Source: Candidatus Methylomirabilota bacterium (GTDB taxonomy: Bacteria > Methylomirabilota > Methylomirabilia > Methylomirabilales > Methylomirabilaceae). Taken from it: 19,452 nt of DNA. The notes beneath the pieces are model-generated. The model ran no database searches and was not told where the DNA came from. It saw nothing but the letters and a program-made list of their open reading frames with translations. Both the position numbers and the translations under genes were made by a program. The number at the start of each line of letters is the position of its first letter. Position 1 is the stretch's first letter. Positions 7,592 through 13,905 of this stretch are shown piece by piece. The stretch is from positions 1-19,452 of the forward strand of contig PQAQ01000054.1 in the NCBI GenBank assembly GCA_003105305.1. Reading direction: 5' to 3'.

Positions 7592-8727
7592 TTGGCCGTC
7601 TTTTTCAGGAGGATACTGCCGCTACCGACAACGTGGTCCTGAGGACTCACCCCATCCAGAATCTCAACAACACCGTCGAGGTCGGCGCCCACCTTGACCG
7701 GACGTCGGTCATACTGGTCCTTTTCTCCTGCGACGAGTACGAACGTGTCGCCATCCTCGCGTTGGATGGCGCTCTGAGGCAACGTCAGGACGCGAGCGGA
7801 ATCGGTCAGGATGGCGACCTTCACGAACATCTCCGCTTTGAGCGCGCGCTTTCTGTTCGGAACGACGACGCGGACCTTGACCGTCCGCGTTTGAGGATCG
7901 ACCGAGTCGCTGATATAGGTCACCCGGCCCTCGTACGGCTCGCCTGGGCAGCAGGCCAATGTGACCGTTGCCGTCTGTCCCATGCGGACCTTCGGCACGT
8001 CGGGTTCATAGACGTCGGCCAGGACCCACATGGCGCTGAGATCGGCGATGCTGAACAGTATGGGTGGTGTATCGGACTGACCGTAGGCGACCACCTGTCC
8101 CGGGATGACGTTTCGCTCGACGATAACGCCGCCACGAGGCGCGATGACAGCAATGGTCGTTGCGGTATCCGTACGCGCCGCAATCTCGGAAAATTGCGCA
8201 TCAGGCACGCCAAGCGTGCGCAGGCGTGACGCCGCCCGCTCCTTTTCAGCCATGGCCTTTCGATAGTCGTTCTCGACCTCTCGGAGTTCCTTTTGCGCGA
8301 TGGCCTTGACCTGGAACAGCTCGCGCGCGAGCGCCGCGGCTTTCTCGGAGCGCTCGAGGTCGGATACGGCTTTGGCATAATCCGACTTGGCGGTGCCGAG
8401 ATCTGGACTGTCGAGCAGCAAGAGCCGTAGACCAGCGTCAACCACGTCGCCGGGGTGTGCCAGGACGTCGACAACACGGCCCGTCACCGGGGCGTTCACC
8501 CGGACAAGTCGCTCCTCGTTGAACTGGATCTTTCCCGTTGTTTCGAGAACCTGTCGGCGGGTATGGAATTCGGGCGATGTAATCATCACGGTGGGTGGGG
8601 TGACAATCGGCGACTGCATCTCGGGTGGCGCTGTCTCCGATGGCGGTGCAGGCGACTTCGGTGATCCGTCGCCGCACGCGACACAGACCGTTGCGATGAG
8701 CAGCGGGATGAGAAAAAAGGGGCGCAT
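7588..8727 (-). CDS. czcB: RND periplasmic adaptor protein (CzcB-like), putative lipoprotein
   Basis: The product has 379 residues. The ATG at 8727 has GGAGA six bases upstream. It is the membrane-fusion protein that connects the RND pump to the outer-membrane factor. The N-terminus is a hydrophobic signal segment ending CVACGDG; Cys18 could be a lipid-anchor site, though Cys at position -3 is not canonical. After a Pro-rich linker come the barrel/lipoyl half-motif NAPVTGRVVDVLAHPGDVV (about 80-98), SPDLGTAKSDY and a helical hairpin (about 112-170), the second lipoyl half APRGGVIVERNVIPGQVV, and the C-terminal beta domains. The SPDLGxAxSDY run is typical of CzcB/CusB adaptors. A vicinal cysteine pair at 259-260, in an ACCPGEP context, is unusual. 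The gene ends in an ATGA overlap with czcA. Confidence 0.9.
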   Translation of the reverse strand: MRPFFLIPLLIATVCVACGDGSPKSPAPPSETAPPEMQSPIVTPPTVMITSPEFHTRRQVLETTGKIQFNEERLVRVNAPVTGRVVDVLAHPGDVVDAGLRLLLLDSPDLGTAKSDYAKAVSDLERSEKAAALARELFQVKAIAQKELREVENDYRKAMAEKERAASRLRTLGVPDAQFSEIAARTDTATTIAVIAPRGGVIVERNVIPGQVVAYGQSDTPPILFSIADLSAMWVLADVYEPDVPKVRMGQTATVTLACCPGEPYEGRVTYISDSVDPQTRTVKVRVVVPNRKRALKAEMFVKVAILTDSARVLTLPQSAIQREDGDTFVLVAGEKDQYDRRPVKVGADLDGVVEILDGVSPQDHVVGSGSILLKKTAK

Positions 8728-8734
8728 GCGTATT

Positions 8735-8767
8735 CTCCGATAAACGCCGTTAAGAAATTAAACGGCG
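8735..8767 (-). promoter_or_regulatory. Hairpin between czcC and czcB
   Basis: The 53-base gap between czcC and czcB contains CGCCGTT at 8745-8751 and its exact complement AACGGCG at 8761-8767. Two further A-T pairs and a GAAA loop are possible if one base bulges. Read on the minus strand the stem is followed by TTTAT and then the czcB ribosome binding site. It could act as a weak terminator, an attenuator or an mRNA processing/stability element that sets the ratio of outer-membrane factor to pump. This role is inferred from structure only. Confidence 0.4.
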
Positions 8768-8780
8768 GTGATGTGACGAC

Positions 8781-10037
8781 TCATTTGGTGACGTCTATCC
8801 CTACGGCGGCGCTCAGTTGATAAAGGTTTGTCAGATAATTGGCCAGCGCTTGTCGATAGGCCAGTTGCACGCCACGATAGGTCCGCTCCGCCTCAAGCAG
8901 ATCCAGGATAGAGGTCGCCCCGCGCCTGTAGGCCAACTGGGCGATCTCTCGAGACTCTTTTGCCCGATTGAGATAAATATCTTCATAGAGGCGGACTCGA
9001 TCGAGACTGGTTCGGAAGGCGCTGTAGCCGATCTCCACCTCGCTGCCGACCTGGTTACGGAGCGCCTCAGCGATCGCGGAGGCCCGGAGCGCCTCAGCCC
9101 TGGTCCTGGCGATCTCTCCCTGATTCCGGTCGAAGATCCGGATCGGGAACGTGAAACCGAAGCCGACGCTATTTTCCTGAGAACCGGCCGGGAAGAGAGG
9201 ATTGATCGAGCTGGGAATCCCGGGTTCGGTGTGATGATAGCCCAGCGCCAGAGAGACGTCGGTGTAGCTGTTGGCGATTGCCAGTCGGATGTCCGCGTCC
9301 GTTTTCTTTTTCAGGATCTCGGCTGACCGAAGGTCCGGCCGGTTGCGAAACGCCAGACCCTTCAGATCGGCCAGCGATGCGTCGAACTCCCTAAAACCGA
9401 GCTCACCCTCGATTGAGAAGTCCTCGATCAGCTCTGGGGTGTTGATCAATGTCCTCAAGGTTGTCCTGGCCGTTTTCAGAGCCAGCGTGGCATCCGCCAC
9501 GTCGTTTTGAAACTGGAGTTTTTGCAGTTCGATCTTCAGGAGATCGGCTCCGGAGATGTCGCCCTTTTCGAATCGGATTCGGTTGATCGCTTCCACCTCT
9601 TGAAAGTTCTTGAGGTTGTCTTGTGCCAATTCGAGGTTCGATTTGGCAAGCAGGGCGTCCGTAAACGTCTTTCGCACCGAAAATACGAGATCTCGCCGAA
9701 CGTCGGTAAAATCGCTCGCGGCGATCTCGGTAGAAAGTCTCGCGCTGTCGATCCTGCGCTGGCGCTTATCCCCGCGTTCAAAGAGCTGAGACACGCCGGC
9801 CGTGAAATCCTGTGAGGCGCTGACAAATACCGGATTCGGCCTGAGGCCGGCGGTCACTTCGTTGGCCTTACCGGAGGCGATGCTGAGCGACTGAGCTCGA
9901 AGTGTTAGGTTTCGTTGGAGTGCCAGCTCGACAGCCTGCTCCGCTGTCAGGCTTCGGATCTCAGCGGCGGCAGTGTGCGGCCGCAGCACGATATAGAGGA
10001 ACGCCATGGTACAGAGAAAGAGGCGCCATAACGTCAT
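8781..10037 (-). CDS. czcC: TolC-family outer-membrane efflux factor (CzcC-like)
   Basis: The product has 418 residues, the usual length of CzcC/CusC proteins. It would form the trimeric outer-membrane channel that takes metal ions from the CzcA/CzcB assembly to the outside. The start is well fixed: AGGAGGT lies five bases before the ATG. A signal peptide ends near residue 25 at HTAAA/E. No convincing lipobox is present. The family pattern follows twice: LTAEQAVELALQRNLTL (30-46), GLRPNPVF, the long amphipathic helices, and in the second half NRPDLRSAEI, IANSYTDVSLALGYH, FDRNQGEIARTRAEAL and the end YRQALANYLTNLYQLSAAVG. czcB follows after 53 bases that contain a hairpin. A small membrane protein gene lies 74 bases upstream in the same direction. 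Confidence 0.9.
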   Translation of the reverse strand: MTLWRLFLCTMAFLYIVLRPHTAAAEIRSLTAEQAVELALQRNLTLRAQSLSIASGKANEVTAGLRPNPVFVSASQDFTAGVSQLFERGDKRQRRIDSARLSTEIAASDFTDVRRDLVFSVRKTFTDALLAKSNLELAQDNLKNFQEVEAINRIRFEKGDISGADLLKIELQKLQFQNDVADATLALKTARTTLRTLINTPELIEDFSIEGELGFREFDASLADLKGLAFRNRPDLRSAEILKKKTDADIRLAIANSYTDVSLALGYHHTEPGIPSSINPLFPAGSQENSVGFGFTFPIRIFDRNQGEIARTRAEALRASAIAEALRNQVGSEVEIGYSAFRTSLDRVRLYEDIYLNRAKESREIAQLAYRRGATSILDLLEAERTYRGVQLAYRQALANYLTNLYQLSAAVGIDVTK

Positions 10038-10111
10038 TTCGACCTCCTATGCTTAGCGGGTCGTAGTGTGGTAAAACGGATTAAAAAAAGACTGAGTTAC
10101 GAGGGCAGCGG

Positions 10112-10486
10112 TCAGGCTGGTTGTTGCGCCGGCTCGCCCCCTAACGTGGAGGAGGCGAATTCCGATCTGGTCGCGTTGCGTGTACGGATGACACGCGAGA
10201 TCGAAAAGGAGGAAGCAAGGATGGAACGAGAAGCGAGGGCAGCATACAGCGTCATGATCAACAGGAGGTTGTGCAGCGGCTCCGGCAACGGCGTCGGAGT
10301 CGTAGCGACGGAAGACTTGATCTCTCCGCCACAATCGGGCATTACCGCCTCAAAGCCACAGGCCGGCGCATGTTGCCTGAGTCCGGACCCGTCGATGTCC
10401 AGCAGATCAAAGAGGACATACGAGGAAGTGGCAATCATGCAAACGGAAAAGATTATAAGGACATGTCTGAGGCAGAAGCGTCGCAT
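10112..10486 (-). CDS. Unrecognised two-helix membrane protein heading the efflux operon
   Basis: The product has 124 residues from the ATG at 10486, preceded by AGGGAAGGGA about six bases upstream. I do not recognise the family. A first hydrophobic helix (about residues 7-27) is followed by a roughly 45-residue loop with two cysteines, PACGF (Cys43) and PDCGG (Cys52), a proline-threonine stretch TTPTPLPEP, a second helix (about 72-92) and a polar tail. The loop is probably periplasmic, placing the cysteines where a metal could be sensed or bound. A good promoter lies just upstream and czcC follows after 74 bases, so it is probably the first gene of the efflux operon. Small proteins in this position accompany some Czc/Cnr systems, but I cannot show homology to CzcI or CnrX. 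The opposite strand also has a long open frame here without helix-like or conserved features. Confidence 0.6.
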   Translation of the reverse strand: MRRFCLRHVLIIFSVCMIATSSYVLFDLLDIDGSGLRQHAPACGFEAVMPDCGGEIKSSVATTPTPLPEPLHNLLLIMTLYAALASRSILASSFSISRVIRTRNATRSEFASSTLGGEPAQQPA

Positions 10487-10513
10487 ACCGAGTCCCTTCC
10501 CTGACAAAAACGT

Positions 10514-10541
10514 AATCTACAATATTGGGCCGCGCTGTCAA
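10514..10541 (-). promoter_or_regulatory. Promoter of the metal-efflux operon
   Basis: On the minus strand a perfect TTGACA (10541-10536) is followed after 16 bases by TAGATT (10519-10514), four of six matches to TATAAT. Transcription would start near 10507, about 20 bases before the ATG of the 124-residue protein. The spacer contains the 8-base palindrome CAATATTG (10520-10527), which could be part of an operator. Confidence 0.6.
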
Positions 10542-10571
10542 GCCTTTTCTCAGTTTGGGTCCCGCACGGGC

Positions 10572-10600
10572 TTGACTTTCGCTTGGGGCGAGAGTAGGCT
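10572..10600 (+). promoter_or_regulatory. Candidate promoter of tatAC
   Basis: TTGACT at 10572-10577 is followed after 17 bases by TAGGCT at 10595-10600. The -35 box matches five of six consensus bases, the -10 box only three. Spacing is ideal and transcription would begin about 40 bases before the tatA start. This is divergent from the efflux promoter, with about 30 bases between the two -35 boxes. Confidence 0.4.
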
Positions 10601-10648
10601 CAATTCGGTGCAGGGCGTGGTTTACTGCTCGCAAGGAGAGTGCGCGAA

Positions 10649-10936
10649 ATGTTCGGATTGGGAATGCAAGAACTGATCGTCATCTTTGTCATTGCGCTTC
10701 TGGTCTTTGGCCCTAAGAAGCTCCCTGATCTGGCGCGAGCGTTGGGCCGAGGCGTAGCGGAGTTTAAGCGAGCGTCGGAAGAGCTGAAGGAGGGTCTGAC
10801 TGCTGAGCTGTCGGTAGAGGACGAGAAGGCGAACGCATCGACTCGGCCACAGCAGTATGCCTCTAAAGATGCAACGCCTCAAACCGCAGAGCAGCAGGAA
10901 AAGTCAACAGGAGCACACGAGACCCGGAATGTCTGA
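10649..10936 (+). CDS. tatA: Twin-arginine translocase subunit TatA/TatB
   Basis: The product has 95 residues from the ATG at 10649, with AGGAG ending ten bases upstream. A GTG at 10640 overlaps that site and is less likely. The protein has a short N-terminal membrane helix (about 7-21), the [16 protein letters not shown] hinge and amphipathic helix (about 22-37), and a charged, low-conservation tail. With TatC it exports folded proteins carrying a twin-arginine signal. Residue 8 is Glu, which in Proteobacteria marks TatB, while TatA usually has Gln; the body of the protein otherwise looks like TatA. As only one such gene precedes tatC, it may do both jobs, or a second copy may lie elsewhere. 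Its end overlaps tatC by eight bases. Confidence 0.92.
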   Translation: MFGLGMQELIVIFVIALLVFGPKKLPDLARALGRGVAEFKRASEELKEGLTAELSVEDEKANASTRPQQYASKDATPQTAEQQEKSTGAHETRNV

Positions 10937-11729
10937 TGAGAAGATGTCGTTCGTCTCTCATCTCGAGGAGCTTCGAAGGCGGATTATTATTTGCCTGGCA
11001 GCCATCGGGATAGGATTTCTCGTTACCTTTAACTATTCGGAAACCATTCTTCGTTTTTTGAAACGCCCCCTGACGACCGACCTCATCTTTTTTAGGACCT
11101 ACCCCTTTCTACGATCTGTCCCACGCCCTGGTCCTCCCATCGACCTGATCTTTTTGGCGCCTGCCGAGGCCTTCTGGATGCATATGAAGATCGCCTTTTT
11201 TGCCGGCCTCATGCTGGTCCTCCCGATCATCCTCTATCAGATCTGGAGGTTCATTGCGCCCGGCCTGCTGCCGCAGGAAAAGCGGTACGCCCTCCCCTTC
11301 GTGGTATTGTCGACGATTTTCTTTTTCTGCGGCCTACTGTTCTGCTTCTACTTCGTCCTGCCGTTTTCGATGAACTTCCTGCTGACGTACAAAACCGAAA
11401 ATCTGAAGCCGATGATCTCTATCGGCAACTACATCGATTTTACCGCGAAGTTTTTATTAGGCTTCGGATTGGTCTTTGAGCTTCCGCTGGCGCTCGGGAT
11501 TGCGGCCAAGATGGGGCTGGTGACGCCACAGTTTCTCTCTAAAAACCGAAAGTACGCGATCCTCATCAACTTCACGATCGCCGCCATTCTTACCCCTACG
11601 CCTGATGTGTTCAACCAGACGCTGATGGCGTTACCGATGTGTCTGCTGTACGAGCTTGGAATTCTCGCGGCCCGCATATTGGTCAAGAAACCGGTGATCG
11701 CCGCGCAGGAGGCGGCAGAAGGCGTCTAA
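10929..11729 (+). CDS. tatC: Sec-independent protein translocase TatC
   Basis: The product has 266 residues. I use the ATG at 10929, which gives the family N-terminus [20 protein letters not shown]; upstream in-frame codons encode tail sequence of the tatA frame region and lack conservation. TatC is the multi-pass inner-membrane receptor for twin-arginine signal peptides. Six hydrophobic segments are visible. Key family features are SHLEELRRR at 10-18, [10 protein letters not shown] at 111-120 (Glu116/117 region, signal recognition), and [17 protein letters not shown] at 171-187 with the membrane Glu184. The segment [16 protein letters not shown] (221-236) is also typical. It overlaps tatA by eight bases and is surely co-transcribed with it. 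It runs convergently toward the end of phoU, 47 bases away. Confidence 0.95.
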   Translation: MSDEKMSFVSHLEELRRRIIICLAAIGIGFLVTFNYSETILRFLKRPLTTDLIFFRTYPFLRSVPRPGPPIDLIFLAPAEAFWMHMKIAFFAGLMLVLPIILYQIWRFIAPGLLPQEKRYALPFVVLSTIFFFCGLLFCFYFVLPFSMNFLLTYKTENLKPMISIGNYIDFTAKFLLGFGLVFELPLALGIAAKMGLVTPQFLSKNRKYAILINFTIAAILTPTPDVFNQTLMALPMCLLYELGILAARILVKKPVIAAQEAAEGV

Positions 11730-11732
11730 GAG

Positions 11733-11760
11733 GTTCGACGTTCAAGGTTCAACGTTCTCA
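11733..11760. repeat. Tandem heptamer array (GTTCRAS) between tatC and phoU
   Basis: Three clear heptamers, GTTCGAC (11733-11739), GTTCAAG (11740-11746) and GTTCAAC (11747-11753), and one decayed unit GTTCTCA (11754-11760) lie head to tail four bases after the tatC stop. They fill most of the 47-base gap between the convergent tatC and phoU genes. I see no clear terminator in the gap. This is the second island in the window with a 7-base period just after a stop codon. Confidence 0.65.
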
Positions 11761-11776
11761 GATGGCGGGCAGTGAC

Positions 11777-13135
11777 TTACGAATGCTTGAGGGCGATTGT
11801 CTCGACGATATTCGCGACATCCTCACACCGATCGGTCACGCCTTCAAGCAGTTCGTAGATCTCCTTCCATTTGGTCACCTCGAGGATCGGTCGCTTCCCT
11901 TCAAAGAGGGAGGCGATGGCGCGTCGGTACAAATCGTCGGCCGCGTTCTCCAGGCGATTGATCTCCACGCAGATCTCTTCCACGCCGACGAATCTAGGCA
12001 GGTGCTCCGTCGCCTTCACGACCTGCTCGGCCGATGCCATAATGAGAGCGACCATCTCGCGGGATTCGACCGTCGGCTGTTCGATGTGGTAGAGCACCAT
12101 CCTGGAGGCTGCCGCTTCGATAAAGTCCACGACGTCGTCGAGGGCCGACGTCAACGCGCGAAGATCCTGTCGGTCGATAAACGGGATGAAGGTCTGGTTC
12201 AGCTTCTTCATGATGCGGTGGGTGATCATATCGCCTTCGTGCTCAGCCTCCCTGATCTTCCGCCATTTGTCCGCCGGGTCGGTGTAGTCGTCGAACAGAG
12301 CCTGCAGGGCTCGAGCGGCACCAAGCAGGTTGTGAGCGGCGGACTCAATCCAACCGAGAAACTCCTTCTCTTCCGGCCGCAGCCTGTGTGCCGCGAGGAC
12401 TGCCTGTCGATCGGCGGCCGACACCAATGGCGTGGCTTCGGACTGGCGTCGCAAGCCCTTTCGTAACTCCTTATCACCGCGTTCCCGAACATCTTCGCCG
12501 CGAACAATGTAGACGACATCCTCGGCGATGTTGGTGGCATGATCGGCGATCCGCTCGAGACAGCGAGAGACCAGCAGCAGGTCCAGCGCCCTGGGCACCG
12601 TGGCGGAGTCGTGGATCATGTGGTCGAGCAGATCTTTAAAGACCTGTTCCCGCAACTGATCGACGGCATCGTCCGACTCGATGACGAGCCGAGCCAACTC
12701 GGGATCTTGCGCAACAAAGGCGTCCAGACTTTTCTTCACCATCTCCTGACAGAGATGGGCCATCCGCGGGATATCCACCAGCGGCTTGAGCTGCGGTTGG
12801 GCCATAAGCGACAGCGTCGCGTGGGCGATGTTGACCGCCAGATCGCCGATCCGCTCGATGTCGCCGTTGATCTTGATGGCGACGGCGATGAAGCGAAGGT
12901 CGCCGGCCATCGGCTGGTGGAGGGCTAGAAGGGTAAAGCAGCGTTCGTCAGTCTCAATACAGTGGCGGTCCATCTCCTCCTCGTGGGCGAAGACCTCCTG
13001 AACCAACCCCTCACCCCGCTCCACGAGCGCCTTGACACTCTTGGCGATCATCGTCTCGGCCAGACCGCCCATGGCCAGCAGGCGTTCCTTCAGCTCTTGT
13101 AACTGCTCATCAAAATGTCGCTGCATCGGTCTCAT
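11777..13135 (-). CDS. phoU: PhoU–DUF47 fusion, phosphate-uptake regulator
   Basis: The product has 452 residues, about twice the usual PhoU length. Residues 1-225 are a complete PhoU: RHFDEQLQELKERLL start, metal-site motifs GDIERIGDLAVNIA (91-104) and CLERIADHATNIAEDVVYI (192-210). A polar linker (about 212-248) leads to a complete DUF47 domain (about 249-452) with EAEHEGDMITHRIMKKLNQT and the end RCEDVANIVETIALK. PhoU normally acts at the membrane with PstSCAB and the PhoR kinase to shut uptake and the Pho response when phosphate is ample. DUF47 proteins usually pair with PiT. The fusion could therefore act on both importers; this is inference. The ATG at 13135 has AGGG six bases upstream. 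It is the last gene of the pst operon, eight bases after pstB. Confidence 0.92.
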   Translation of the reverse strand: MRPMQRHFDEQLQELKERLLAMGGLAETMIAKSVKALVERGEGLVQEVFAHEEEMDRHCIETDERCFTLLALHQPMAGDLRFIAVAIKINGDIERIGDLAVNIAHATLSLMAQPQLKPLVDIPRMAHLCQEMVKKSLDAFVAQDPELARLVIESDDAVDQLREQVFKDLLDHMIHDSATVPRALDLLLVSRCLERIADHATNIAEDVVYIVRGEDVRERGDKELRKGLRRQSEATPLVSAADRQAVLAAHRLRPEEKEFLGWIESAAHNLLGAARALQALFDDYTDPADKWRKIREAEHEGDMITHRIMKKLNQTFIPFIDRQDLRALTSALDDVVDFIEAAASRMVLYHIEQPTVESREMVALIMASAEQVVKATEHLPRFVGVEEICVEINRLENAADDLYRRAIASLFEGKRPILEVTKWKEIYELLEGVTDRCEDVANIVETIALKHS

Positions 13136-13143
13136 AGTGTACC

Positions 13144-13899
13144 CTAGCCGAATCGTCCGGTAATGTAGTCCTCCGTCTGTTTCTTGGAGGGCTTTACGAA
13201 GAGTTGCTTCGTCAAATCGTACTCCACTAGTCGGCCAAGGTAAAGGAAGGCGGTATAGTCTGAGACCCTGGCCGCCTGCTGCATATTGTGGGTTACGATC
13301 ACGATGGTGTAGCGCGTCTTCAGATCGGCGATCAACTCCTCGATCTTGGCGGTCGCGATCGGGTCCAATGCAGAGCAGGGCTCGTCCATTAGGAGCACCT
13401 CCGGATCGACCGCCAGGGCCCTCGCGATACAGAGCCGCTGTTGCTGTCCGCCGGACAGGCTGAGCGCGCTTGTGTGCAGGCGGTCGCTTACCTCATCCCA
13501 CAATGCGGCCGCCCGCAGGCTGTGTTCCACGAGCCCGTTCAGATCCGATCGGCCGGAAAGACCCAGGATCCTCGGTCCGAAAGCGACATTGTCGTAGATC
13601 GTCTTCGGAAAGGGGTTGGACTTCTGGAAGACCATGCCGACCCGTTTGCGAAGCTCGGTGACGTCCAGGCTCGGATCGTTGATATCGATCCCACCGATTC
13701 GAATCGTCCCGCTGATGGACACATCGTCGATGAGGTCGTTCAGCCGGTTCAGGCATCGCAGCAGCGTGCTCTTGCCGCACCCCGACGGGCCGATGAACGC
13801 AGTGACCTGATTCTTGGGAATATCGAGGCTGATGTCCTCGATCGCGACCTTCTCGCCGTACTTCAGGGTCAGTTTTCGGATCTCAATCATCGGTTCCAT
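13144..13899 (-). CDS. pstB: Phosphate ABC transporter ATP-binding protein PstB
   Basis: The product has 251 residues, a normal PstB length. It is the cytoplasmic ATPase that powers PstA/PstC. All ABC motifs are present: Walker [10 protein letters not shown] at 37-45, the Q-loop in [19 protein letters not shown] near 90-108 (a PstB hallmark), the signature LSGGQQQR at 148-155, Walker B VLLMDEP at 168-174 and the switch His204 in VTHNM. The start at 13899 is followed by a second in-frame ATG at 13890, which is equally possible since the ribosome binding signal (AGGCGG) is very close to the first. The gap to pstA is six bases and that to phoU eight, so all are in one operon. Confidence 0.97.
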   Translation of the reverse strand: MEPMIEIRKLTLKYGEKVAIEDISLDIPKNQVTAFIGPSGCGKSTLLRCLNRLNDLIDDVSISGTIRIGGIDINDPSLDVTELRKRVGMVFQKSNPFPKTIYDNVAFGPRILGLSGRSDLNGLVEHSLRAAALWDEVSDRLHTSALSLSGGQQQRLCIARALAVDPEVLLMDEPCSALDPIATAKIEELIADLKTRYTIVIVTHNMQQAARVSDYTAFLYLGRLVEYDLTKQLFVKPSKKQTEDYITGRFG

Positions 13900-13905
13900 C
13901 GCCGC

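Noticed and set aside
10068..10676. Long plus-strand open frame of about 202 codons across the small efflux gene and into tatA
   Set aside because: It lies opposite the 124-residue membrane protein, has no good ribosome binding site, shows no helix or domain pattern, and would overlap the tatA start and the tatAC promoter.
11730..11776. Intrinsic terminator between the convergent tatC and phoU genes
   Set aside because: The gap is filled by heptamer repeats. I found no GC-rich stem followed by a T-run on either strand.
11639..12466. Plus-strand frame of 275 codons opposite the end of phoU
   Set aside because: It starts inside tatC, continues opposite phoU, and has the composition of an antisense shadow (His, Arg and Asp rich, no domain).
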